Positions 1-6,815 of a stretch of DNA of 36,604 nt are shown here, one piece after another. The DNA lies in NCBI GenBank assembly GCA_029858425.1, contig JAOUFE010000009.1, positions 1 to 36,604 on the forward strand, read 5' to 3'. Source of the DNA: Spirochaetia bacterium. Its GTDB lineage: Bacteria > Spirochaetota > Leptospiria > Turneriellales > JAOUFE01. The stretch's first letter is position 1. Each line of letters starts with the position of its first letter. Under the pieces are notes generated by a model. The model did not search any database. It was not told the DNA's origin and saw only the letters and a program-made list of their open reading frames with translations. Position numbers and translations under genes: made by a program.

Positions 1-417
1 AGGGCGTTCAGGAAAATATTTTACCGGTCTGAGACAAACATAAAGGTCTAACCTTTGAGTCAGGGTCTGACCGACAGACCTTATATTACTGCCCGATGGA
101 ACTGCGATTGGACCTTTTATGGCTATCCGGAATTCCTTTATAGCCTCGATAGTCTCATCTGGAATCCAGGTGTCTGGCCCGTATAATATATTGGATTTTT
201 CGCCGGCGTAAACCTCCATCCAGGAAATTTTCTTTTCACCGTTGTACGCTTTATCTACTGCAGCGTTGAATACATTTCGGGATGCAGTCCATATGTCAAT
301 CCCGGCGCCATCGCCTTCAATAAATGGAATAACCGGATTATCCGGGACTCGAATTTTCCCGTTTTCCATTGTGACTTTTGCGCCTTCAGGGGGAACCTTG
401 ATTTTACTGTATCCCAT
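1..417 (-). CDS. icd: NADP-dependent isocitrate dehydrogenase, N-terminal part (cut by window edge)
   Basis: Oxidatively decarboxylates isocitrate to 2-oxoglutarate in the TCA cycle, in the cytoplasm. The 139 codons from the ATG at 415-417 read without a stop to base 1, so the C-terminal two thirds lie outside. Visible Icd landmarks are the start MGYSKIKVPPEGAKV, VPDNPVIPFIEGDGAGIDI, ISWMEVYAGEKS, and the substrate-loop stretch AIKGPIAVPSGSNIRSVGQ, whose Ser aligns with the regulatory/substrate Ser of E. coli Icd, followed by LDLYVCLRPVKYF. This is the homodimeric type I form. No strong Shine-Dalgarno is seen upstream. Upstream lies a 41-bp repeat and a dead transposase, so the promoter region may have been rearranged. 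Confidence 0.95.
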   Translation of the reverse strand, partial: MGYSKIKVPPEGAKVTMENGKIRVPDNPVIPFIEGDGAGIDIWTASRNVFNAAVDKAYNGEKKISWMEVYAGEKSNILYGPDTWIPDETIEAIKEFRIAIKGPIAVPSGSNIRSVGQTLTQRLDLYVCLRPVKYFPERP

Positions 418-499
418 TTTAAACCAGGATTAAAAATTTTTTCATGGCGTAAAACCTTTTTACCTTTTATTCCCGCAACGGATTTGAGCCTGGGAACGC

Positions 500-540
500 G
501 GGTGTGAACTCGAAATTCAGACGGAATGATTTAAATTAGC
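500..540 (+). repeat. 41-bp dispersed intergenic repeat, copy 1
   Basis: Begins GGGTGTGAACTCGAAATTCA and ends GGAATGATTTAAATTAGC. It is identical at 34 of 41 positions to the copy at 21744-21784 (opposite strand) and at 33 of 41 to the copy at 19511-19551, with no gaps. Its AAATTAGC end directly abuts the point where the transposase remnant at 541-872 breaks off. Confidence 0.8.
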
Positions 541-872
541 ATTGGCAACCAGACACGCCTTTTTTTCCGGCAATCGCTTCTTTTGAAATTGCATAAACCC
601 ATTTTCTAAGGTCAAGCTTTGTGTTTTCAAAAATTGTTCCTGTGAAAATTGAAAATGAATTTTTTACATGATTTGCAGTTAAAGAATTTTGCGCCTTTTG
701 AATGATGATAGATTTTATGCTTTTCTCCGCAAAATGGACAGGTAATAGTTTTGCCGTATCGTGATTGAATAAAATATGATATGATGCTTTCTTCAGTTGG
801 GAATTTAGCCAGAAGTTCAAAGAAAGAGAATCCCTGAACTTTTTTTGAGGAGTGGCTTTTCGTTGTTTTCAT
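536..872 (-). pseudogene. IS1595/ISXO2-family transposase remnant
   Basis: Degenerate N-terminal piece of an IS1595-type transposase. The first frame (from the ATG at 872) carries a zinc ribbon, CPFCGEKH and FFNCKSCKKF. The second frame continues with FSIFTGTIFENTKLDLRKW, the typical start of the catalytic part, ending in KKGVSGCQ. The two pieces are in different frames, with the shift at a run of six A near 650-662. Homology stops abruptly after GCQ at about 542, exactly where the 41-bp repeat begins, so the DDE-like catalytic core is absent. No IS terminal inverted repeats could be identified. It is non-functional. Confidence 0.8.
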
Positions 873-881
873 GTAGGTAAT

Positions 882-901
882 ATGCACGAAATATTGTGCA
901 T
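882..901. promoter_or_regulatory. Inverted repeat, possible operator
   Basis: ATGCAC (882-887) and GTGCAT (896-901) form a perfect 6-bp dyad around GAAATATT. It lies 3 bases before the candidate -35 of the HTH gene at 940, the usual place for an autoregulatory operator. It could also be debris of the adjacent insertion sequence. Confidence 0.4.
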
Positions 902-904
902 TTA

Positions 905-933
905 TTGGATTTTTTTAAAAAATATGTTATAAT
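905..933 (+). promoter_or_regulatory. Candidate sigma-70 promoter of the HTH gene
   Basis: TTGGAT (905-910), 17-base spacer, TATAAT (928-933). Transcription would start at about base 940, which is the A of the ATG of the HTH gene. That implies a leaderless message or use of the second ATG at 946. Confidence 0.5.
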
Positions 934-939
934 TTACGG

Positions 940-1155
940 ATGGAAATGCAAAAACCGGAAAAAATTATTGACAATCTTTATGAAAAACTGGAAGAAATCA
1001 GGAAAGATAAAGGATTATCTAAAGCTGAATTTTGCCGTCCGCTTGGTAAAAGCCGGAACTGGTATCAACAGAGTTTACAAACTAAACGTGACATTGGTTA
1101 TGTCGATTTAGCTCGTCTGATCGAATATTATACAGGGAAAGAATTAAATTTATAG
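940..1155 (+). CDS. Small helix-turn-helix protein (XRE/Cro-like)
   Basis: 71-aa protein whose middle (residues about 14-65) reads like a Cro/CI-type five-helix DNA-binding fold: LEEIRKDKGLSKAEFCRPLG for helices 1-3, then NWYQQSLQTKRDIGYVDLAR. Presumably a DNA-binding regulator of this small accessory cluster. A perfect TATAAT ends 6 bases before the ATG and no Shine-Dalgarno exists, so translation may be leaderless. The region is clearly more AT-rich than the core genes, which fits horizontal acquisition. Family assignment is by pattern; target and partner are unknown. An overlapping frame starting at 896 is judged spurious. Confidence 0.65.
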   Translation: MEMQKPEKIIDNLYEKLEEIRKDKGLSKAEFCRPLGKSRNWYQQSLQTKRDIGYVDLARLIEYYTGKELNL

Positions 1156-1230
1156 TTCATTTATCCGATATTTAATATATTTTTGACAAGAATACTTCTA
1201 ATATAATTTATAGTTTCTGGAAGGTATCTT

Positions 1231-1473
1231 ATGGCAGGCGTTTCTTTAAAAAATACTCAAACGGCAGGTTCAATGAGAACGGTTAAAACCATGCGAATAG
1301 ATGAAGAAATTATATCCCCAGAGGAATATTTAAATCTAACTACTGAACAAAAACAAGAAATTGAATTTGCAGCGCCATATGTAAAACCATTTGATGCAAA
1401 TGATCTTGACGATGTAAATTTTGCAGGAATAAGAATCAGACATACAAATCCAAGATACTCAATAAAATTTTAA
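1231..1473 (+). CDS. Hypothetical 80-aa protein
   Basis: Not recognised. It is a short, soluble, acidic protein with no membrane segment; it contains ISPEEYLNLTTEQKQEIEFA and a C-terminal RIRHTNPRYSIKF. The start is well supported by GGAAGG at 1219-1224, 6 bases before the ATG. A TTGACA occurs at 1183-1188 but no well-spaced -10 is clear. The stop TAA overlaps the ATG of the next gene (TAATG, 1471-1475), so the two are translationally coupled and probably act together. It sits in an AT-rich island behind an HTH gene, a setting typical of phage-derived or toxin-antitoxin-like cargo, but no function can be assigned. Confidence 0.6.
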   Translation: MAGVSLKNTQTAGSMRTVKTMRIDEEIISPEEYLNLTTEQKQEIEFAAPYVKPFDANDLDDVNFAGIRIRHTNPRYSIKF

Positions 1474-1906
1474 TGCCGCCTAAAAAACCAAATCAAAAAG
1501 TAATTAATTCGATTAATCCAAAAACTGTAGAATTAATTATTCAACATTCAATTAAAGAACACTTGAGGTTACAGAGAAACAAATTGTTGTACAAGCTGAG
1601 ACTGTGGAACTTCAAAAACAACAAGATAATCATAATTTTGAATTTAGTACAAAAGCTTTAGAAGTTCAAGCAAATGACAGAAAAGATGCAAGACTACATA
1701 TTCGATTAAAAAATCGTCAAGAATTAATATTTATCTCGGTGTTGGCAACAATAATTGCGGGAATAATTTTCTATTCACTTTATACAAATAAAGATCAAAT
1801 CGCAATAGAAATAATAAAAGCTATAATTTATATGTCTGCTGGTGGTAGTGCTGGTTATGGTTATGCCAGATCACAAAATAGACCTTCTAATAATTCTTCT
1901 CAGTAG
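1473..1906 (+). pseudogene. Two-TM membrane protein gene split by a frameshift
   Basis: The first frame (ATG 1473) gives a plausible start, MPPKKPNQKVINSINPKTVE, up to about residue 30, then turns into unnatural basic and isoleucine-rich sequence before stopping at 1661. A second frame, open from 1556, continues naturally with LEVTEKQIVVQAETVELQ, a charged coiled-coil-like stretch, two membrane helices (LIFISVLATIIAGIIFYSLY and AIEIIKAIIYMSAGGSAGYG) and a polar tail, ending at 1906 in TAG. A single missing base near 1556-1565 would join them into about 144 residues. The shape (coiled coil, then two TMs and GYGYAR) recalls small phage-associated membrane proteins such as DUF2335; that is only a resemblance. 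A start at GTG 1604 for the second half alone is possible. Confidence 0.5.
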
Positions 1907-1933
1907 CACTTCGAGGGATGATTGCCTATTTTT

Positions 1934-3100
1934 TTAGTGAATTTTCTTTAATCCTTTCTTAAATAAATCCAGATAATAATTTAAGGATGTGCCGCGGGGA
2001 AGTGTGAAAGCAATAATGATACACCCCGTTTGATCATTGTGATTTGCAGGAACAAGCAACATATGTATCTCAATGTTTTTTCTGGAAATCATGTCATAAT
2101 AGATAAAGGATTGAAGTAGACTTCCCCGCATACCCGGATAATATACAGGACTGGTTTTTTCGAGAAGTTCGGCAAGAAGAATAATTTTTTGGATTTCCAG
2201 ATAAACGTTGATTTTTTTTAGAACAATATCGGGATTTTCATTTGATACGGCAATCCATCCAAAATCCGGGTTTTCGGGATTCGATATCCGGGCAGATATG
2301 GGTACGGGAGAAATTTGCCAGAGTAGTTCCCGGCGATTCAAAAAAGAATAGAGAAAACGGTATTGAAAAATATTCCAGTCCAAAGGCTTTTCCCAGAGAG
2401 TATCTCCAAAACCAAGGGTATCCATTTTCTGGGAAATATTCAACATTGAACCGGCCTGAGAGTATATTCGGTAATCGGCCCAGAACTTTATGCCCGCAAA
2501 AATCCAGAAATTCAAAAATACAACCAGCAAAACCCACGACAGACTGAGATAGTACTTGTGTATTTTTATTGTTTCGGAAAAAAAATAGTTTAGCATGAAA
2601 AAAACCAGAAGAACACCAATCGTTCCTGCAAAAAAATATACAGAGAAGGGATACCAATACATAACGGGAAGGCAAATAAATAAAATCAATGCAAACAATT
2701 TGAAATATGTATTTTCGGTTTTTTGTCTCAATATGGAAAAGAAGTACGATGCAAGCAATCCGGTAAAGAGAGAAATGAGTAACGATGGTAAAATGAAAGA
2801 TATTCCCATAAAAACCAGGCTAACAAAAGGAGGAAGTATGACTAAAAGTGCAGTAAAAAAATAGCGTACTGTGCGAAGTGGGTCAATCCACTGGATAATG
2901 TGGGAGGAATAATCTACCGCAATATTTCTGGAATCACCGATTAAAAAAATGACCCGCTTGAAATAATTTACCCGGATTCGAACAATTTGAGATTTATGTA
3001 AGGATATACCGACATTTTCAGATACAATTTTATCCCCATATAACCGGGCCGGATATGTTTTTCCATCAATATATATGCGAATATGAATAAAGCTTTCCAC
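1934..3100 (-). CDS. Unknown five-TM membrane protein
   Basis: 388 residues, family not recognised. Residues 1-75 look like a small beta-rich soluble domain. Five membrane helices follow at about 80-100, 104-125, 131-150, 153-173 and 182-207. The last 180 residues are soluble (WAVSNENPD-like region, then HMLLVPANHNDQTG). It starts 11 bases after the stop of the JAMM protease gene and is the last gene of a four-gene operon, so it may be a partner or substrate of that protease. No signal peptide, cofactor motif or catalytic residues are evident. Confidence 0.75.
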   Translation of the reverse strand: MESFIHIRIYIDGKTYPARLYGDKIVSENVGISLHKSQIVRIRVNYFKRVIFLIGDSRNIAVDYSSHIIQWIDPLRTVRYFFTALLVILPPFVSLVFMGISFILPSLLISLFTGLLASYFFSILRQKTENTYFKLFALILFICLPVMYWYPFSVYFFAGTIGVLLVFFMLNYFFSETIKIHKYYLSLSWVLLVVFLNFWIFAGIKFWADYRIYSQAGSMLNISQKMDTLGFGDTLWEKPLDWNIFQYRFLYSFLNRRELLWQISPVPISARISNPENPDFGWIAVSNENPDIVLKKINVYLEIQKIILLAELLEKTSPVYYPGMRGSLLQSFIYYDMISRKNIEIHMLLVPANHNDQTGCIIIAFTLPRGTSLNYYLDLFKKGLKKIH

Positions 3101-3111
3101 AATATTCAGGA

Positions 3112-3582
3112 TTAAATAATCTTCAAATCGGCCTTGATATATTTCTTCTGTATCGAGTCAAAAATAAAAACTGCGCTTTCGGAGGGTTCTCCTTTTTCAA
3201 CGGAAACTACAAGGTAGCATCCGGCAGGAAAAACCGGCTCTGAAAAATCCGGCGCGGTCATCTGGATTTCATCTTCCTTTGAAAAGTATGCGCCACAGTC
3301 AATATGTGAATGAACAAGACTATAAAGAGACCCCCCCGCATTTTGAGCCGCTTCAACAGCTCGACTCAGCTTTAACGAGTCCATGAGAAAGGCATCCTTT
3401 GAAGTTCTGGGATATGTTTCAGGATCTAATTTGTGATATTTATTCTGGAGGTTTTCGGCCCGGACATAGACCATGCCCGAATGCTGATCTTGAATAATCC
3501 AGCCGCAGCATTCGTTCGGATATTCATCTATTGCATGGGCAAAAACTTGATCCATAGTTTCTTTGTATATTGTTACTTCCAT
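3112..3582 (-). CDS. JAMM/MPN-family metalloprotease
   Basis: Zinc-dependent isopeptidase-type protein of the Mov34/MPN/PAD-1 superfamily, 156 residues, single domain. From the chosen start, the catalytic set is complete: Glu24 in YPNECCGWII, and the JAMM signature HSHIDCGAYFSKED giving His91, His93, Ser101 and Asp104. Bacterial relatives cleave amino acids or peptides from ubiquitin-like sulfur carriers (the Mec type in cysteine synthesis), but no ThiS/CysO-like carrier is nearby. The start MEVTIY at 3582 is preferred over an in-frame upstream start at 3621 because GGAGCAGG lies just before it and the upstream start would overlap the peroxiredoxin gene. It begins 1 base after that gene's stop. 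Confidence 0.85.
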   Translation of the reverse strand: MEVTIYKETMDQVFAHAIDEYPNECCGWIIQDQHSGMVYVRAENLQNKYHKLDPETYPRTSKDAFLMDSLKLSRAVEAAQNAGGSLYSLVHSHIDCGAYFSKEDEIQMTAPDFSEPVFPAGCYLVVSVEKGEPSESAVFIFDSIQKKYIKADLKII

Positions 3583-3583
3583 A

Positions 3584-4069
3584 TTACCTGCTCCGTAAAA
3601 ATTCCAGTACTTCCAGGGCATGATTTTTTACGCTTACTTTTGGATATGCCTTTACGATTTTTCCTTTTTCAATGATAAAAGAACTTCGCAGTATTCCCAT
3701 AAATTTTTTTCCATACATTGACTTTTCTGCCCAGACGCCGAATGCTTCGGTTATTTTTCCAGTATTATCGCTCAGCAGCGGGAAAGACAATGTTTTTTTT
3801 TCAATAAATCCGCAATGAGATTTTATAGTGTCTCTGGAACATCCAATTAATAGAACTCCAAGATTGCCAAAATCACCCAAATATTGCTGAAATGCAAGAG
3901 CCTCGGTAATGCAACCAGGAGTCATATCTTTTGGATAAAAATATATGAGTAATGTCCTGTCTTTATATAGTTCTTCCAGTTGTATTTCTTTTTCTTCAAA
4001 GCCCGAATCTTTTTTTGTTACAAGCTGGCCGGAGAGTTTACCCGGCAGGATGTCGCCACTTTTTAACAT
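3584..4069 (-). CDS. Peroxiredoxin of the Bcp/PrxQ type, lacking the usual resolving Cys
   Basis: Thiol peroxidase that reduces hydroperoxides; 161 residues, the normal size for Bcp. The active-site segment is YPKDMTPGCITEALAF, with the peroxidatic Cys53 and the conserved Thr50. Typical Bcp proteins carry a resolving Cys five residues later (TPGCTxEAC); here that position is Leu58. Two other cysteines, Cys77 (LIGCSRD) and Cys86 (KSHCGF), could substitute, or it works as a 1-Cys enzyme. It sits in an operon with a JAMM protease directly downstream (1-base gap) and an NAD(P)-binding protein upstream (47-base gap). Confidence 0.9.
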   Translation of the reverse strand: MLKSGDILPGKLSGQLVTKKDSGFEEKEIQLEELYKDRTLLIYFYPKDMTPGCITEALAFQQYLGDFGNLGVLLIGCSRDTIKSHCGFIEKKTLSFPLLSDNTGKITEAFGVWAEKSMYGKKFMGILRSSFIIEKGKIVKAYPKVSVKNHALEVLEFLRSR

Positions 4070-4116
4070 TTACCAATTTGCGTCCAGCGCGCAAGTCGTC
4101 AGCTAAAAAATGATTT

Positions 4117-4749
4117 TTAACTATAAATTGTAACAAATTTATTTTTGTAATTTCTTTTTTCAAGCGAATCTATTATAAACCGGGCGGTATCCTCTCTTGA
4201 GATAAAGCGCAGACCTTTTAGCGATTGATCTGTTAATAAATTGTAATTATCCGTATGTCCGCCATTGGTCAAAACCGGAGGACGAACGACTGTCCAGTCG
4301 GTTTTGCTTTTTTCAATAAGCTCCTCCATTTCATTTTTATCCTGCATTTGTTTTTTTAGAATAAAATTTAAAATCCTTCCATAGACGCCGCCAGCCGCCC
4401 GTACACCATGCGCTGAAACAGCAATTAACTTTTTTACTTTGAATTTTTGCATGGCTTGTAAAATATTCTTTATACCAGGGCAACATACAGTTGGCTGACC
4501 GGGTTTGGAACCAAGCGATGAAATTACAATGTTTTGATTTGAAATTGCCCGATCAACATCCTTAATATTGAGAACATTTCCCTTAACAATTTTTAAATTA
4601 TTGTACTTTAAATTAAGTCTTGACTTATCCCTCACAAAAGCGGTAACGTGGTATCCTTTCTCCAGAGCATACCTTACAATCTGGTGCCCGGTTTTTCCTG
4701 TTGCGCCAAATACTATAATATTTTTATCTTTGTGTGAATCTTTAATCAT
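4117..4749 (-). CDS. NAD(P)H-binding reductase-like protein (atypical SDR)
   Basis: 210 residues of the NmrA/BVR-B-like atypical SDR group. The Rossmann nucleotide-binding motif is at the N-terminus: IIVFGATGKTGHQIV. Downstream are VISSLGSKPGQPTV, LIAVSAHGV and TDWTVVRPPVLTNG, typical of this group, which includes flavin reductases and quinone or redox-sensing proteins. Exact substrate unknown. It is the first gene of the leftward operon with bcp and the JAMM protease, which suggests a redox or stress role. The 181-base gap to the divergent fabD at 4931 must hold promoters for both directions; I see no convincing -35/-10 pair there. Confidence 0.8.
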   Translation of the reverse strand: MIKDSHKDKNIIVFGATGKTGHQIVRYALEKGYHVTAFVRDKSRLNLKYNNLKIVKGNVLNIKDVDRAISNQNIVISSLGSKPGQPTVCCPGIKNILQAMQKFKVKKLIAVSAHGVRAAGGVYGRILNFILKKQMQDKNEMEELIEKSKTDWTVVRPPVLTNGGHTDNYNLLTDQSLKGLRFISREDTARFIIDSLEKRNYKNKFVTIYS

Positions 4750-4930
4750 AATATGTTTGATAACACGTTTCTAAATCCAGGGCATTTTGTCAAAAGATTT
4801 TATATAGTATTTATGGAGCAACCCTGGCCCGACTCCCTGTTTTTTCCTTTACAGGTGAATTTTATAACAATTTGTGCCTTAGCAATGACCGTATGGGGTT
4901 TTTAGCGGTTTCAAAATCAATGAAAATATT

Positions 4931-5857
4931 ATGAAAAAAGAACAAACAGCAGTAATTTTTCCGGGTCAGGGGGCCCAGAGGCCAGGAATGGGGCAGGATT
5001 TTTATGAAAGCTCTGATGCGGCAAAGCGTATTTTTGACGTGGCCTCAGAGGCAATCGGTGAAGATATGAAAAATCTTTGCTTTACCGAGAATTCCAAACT
5101 AAATCTTACCGAATATACTCAACCCGCTATATTGACCACAGAAATAGCGATGTTAAAAGCGCTGGAACAATATAATTTCAAGCCGTCCTTGTTTGCGGGT
5201 CATAGTCTGGGGGAATATTCAGCCCTCGTGGCTGCAGAGGTAATGGATTTTCAAGATGCGGTCAAAATAGTTAAAAAAAGAGGGCAGTTAATGCAGGCTG
5301 CCGTTCCTGAGGGCGTGGGCGCCATGGCCGCGCTATTGATGGATGATATTGAAAAGTCCAAATTTAAAGAAATTACCCTAAGCGCTGGCGCAGAAATTGC
5401 CAACTACAATTCAACAGGTCAGGTAGTAATCAGCGGTAAATCAGAATGCATAAAAAAAGCATCAGAATTATTGCAAAAAGAGTATCCGGAAATCATGAGA
5501 ATTGTAGAATTACAGGTAAGCGCTCCATTTCACAGCAGCTTAATGAAGGGAATCGAACCAGAGTTCAAAGCATTTTTGGGACAATTTCAGTTCAAGCAAC
5601 AAAACAGCGCAAAGGTATTGTCCAATTTTAAAGGAACCTTTCATAAGCCCGAAGAATTTATTGACAATATGGTCAGTCAAATTAGTGGGTCGGTAGACTG
5701 GATTCAAAATATGCGCGTATTAAATGACAGCGCAGAAAATATTTTTGAAGTGGGACCAAACAAGGTTTTATCAAAATTTTTCTCAACGATCGGCGTTAAT
5801 GTGCCGGCCATAATCAACGAAAGGTCGGCCAAAAAAACTTTTATGGCGGAAGGATAA
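4931..5857 (+). CDS. fabD: Malonyl-CoA:ACP transacylase
   Basis: Transfers malonyl from CoA to an acyl carrier protein, supplying extender units to the synthase encoded downstream. 308 residues, full length. N-terminal VIFPGQGAQRPGMG; nucleophile elbow GHSLGEYSAL with Ser92 (His91 beside it); Arg117 in KKRGQLMQ, which binds the malonyl carboxylate; catalytic His201 in SAPFHSSLM. All key residues of FabD are present. First gene of a run of nine or ten same-strand genes. Its normal chromosomal partners fabH and plsX are absent here, so this may be a second, dedicated copy. The start ATG has no clear Shine-Dalgarno. Confidence 0.95.
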   Translation: MKKEQTAVIFPGQGAQRPGMGQDFYESSDAAKRIFDVASEAIGEDMKNLCFTENSKLNLTEYTQPAILTTEIAMLKALEQYNFKPSLFAGHSLGEYSALVAAEVMDFQDAVKIVKKRGQLMQAAVPEGVGAMAALLMDDIEKSKFKEITLSAGAEIANYNSTGQVVISGKSECIKKASELLQKEYPEIMRIVELQVSAPFHSSLMKGIEPEFKAFLGQFQFKQQNSAKVLSNFKGTFHKPEEFIDNMVSQISGSVDWIQNMRVLNDSAENIFEVGPNKVLSKFFSTIGVNVPAIINERSAKKTFMAEG

Positions 5858-5861
5858 CAAA

Positions 5862-6797
5862 ATGGAATTTAAAGGTAAAAATTATTGGGCATTAATACTG
5901 GGCGGTTCCAGCGGATTTGGTCTTGCTACGGCAAAAGCTCTAAGCAAGGCAGGCATGAATATTGCCGTTGCCCACAGGGATCGCCGGGGTTCTATGGATC
6001 GAATAAATGCGGAATTTGATGAAATACGCACCAACAATGTTCAACTGGAAGCGTATAACACAAATGCTCTCGAAGCTGGCGATAGAAAGGCTCTCCTCGA
6101 TGATTTAAGCGTAAAAATGGGGAATGGCAAAGTTCGGGTACTTTTGCACTCGATTGCTTTTGGAAATTTAAAGCTGCTCGCTCCTATCAGAAAGAAAGAA
6201 GGAAAAACCCCGGTTCAATTGATGGCCGAAAAAACAGGTCTTTCTGAAGAAGTTGCTAAAAAGGTCGCCAATGAATTGTTTGAAGCGGGCAACGACGCAT
6301 TTATTCATCTGGCAGACCCTGCAATTTACAACAACGATCTTCTTACCGACGATGAGGATCTTTCCAATACGATATTTTCCATGGGAACCAGTTACTACAC
6401 ATGGGCAAAAGACTTGTTCTTGAGAAAAATGTTTGCGGATGACGCTCGTATGTTTGGCCTCACCAGCGAAGGCAACGAGATTGCCTGGAGAGGTTATGCG
6501 TCGGTTGGAGCGGCAAAAGTGGCCATGGAGGCATTGTCCCGAAGTATGGCTGCCGAGATGGGTCCGTATGGAATTAGATCCAACATTATTCAGGCCGGCG
6601 TAACGGATACTCCGGCATTAAGGCATATCCCGGGAAATCTTCAGATTAGCGCCAATGCCCGTTCAAGAAATCCGCTTGGCAGGCTGACTCTTCCTGAAGA
6701 TGTTGGAAATGTCATCAAGCTTCTCGCAATGGATGAAGCTCGCTGGATTAATGGCACAATAATAAGGGTTGACGGCGGGGAACACATTGCCGGGTAA
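5862..6797 (+). CDS. FabL/FabI-like enoyl-ACP reductase (SDR) with a large insertion
   Basis: Predicted to reduce trans-2-enoyl-ACP with NAD(P)H, the last step of each elongation cycle. SDR fold of 311 residues: glycine motif LGGSSGFG (14-20), and the Tyr-x6-Lys pair of enoyl reductases, Tyr212 and Lys219 in GYASVGAAK, rather than the Tyr-x3-Lys of keto reductases. The C-terminal TDTPALRHIPG resembles the FabL class. Residues about 112-190 carry an insertion of roughly 50 residues compared with FabI/FabL (about 250-260 aa), rich in acidic residues. It starts 4 bases after fabD with AAGGA in front of the ATG. Substrate type is inferred from the neighbours; a different SDR activity cannot be excluded. 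Confidence 0.8.
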   Translation: MEFKGKNYWALILGGSSGFGLATAKALSKAGMNIAVAHRDRRGSMDRINAEFDEIRTNNVQLEAYNTNALEAGDRKALLDDLSVKMGNGKVRVLLHSIAFGNLKLLAPIRKKEGKTPVQLMAEKTGLSEEVAKKVANELFEAGNDAFIHLADPAIYNNDLLTDDEDLSNTIFSMGTSYYTWAKDLFLRKMFADDARMFGLTSEGNEIAWRGYASVGAAKVAMEALSRSMAAEMGPYGIRSNIIQAGVTDTPALRHIPGNLQISANARSRNPLGRLTLPEDVGNVIKLLAMDEARWINGTIIRVDGGEHIAG

Positions 6798-6815
6798 TAA
6801 TCAAAGGGATTAAAG

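Noticed and set aside
242-433. Plus-strand open frame at the left edge
   Set aside because: It is antisense to icd, whose protein is unmistakable on the minus strand.
650-662. Programmed frameshift in the IS1595-like transposase
   Set aside because: A run of six A is present, but the gene is also truncated at its C-terminal side, so decay is the simpler explanation.
1183-1207. TTGACA and TATAAT as promoter of the 80-aa gene
   Set aside because: The two hexamers are only 13 bases apart, too close for a normal sigma-70 promoter.
4750-4930. Promoter or riboswitch between the NAD(P)-binding gene and fabD
   Set aside because: Some -10-like TATAAC/TATAGT strings exist, but none has a properly spaced -35, and no FabR/FapR/FabT-like palindrome is visible.
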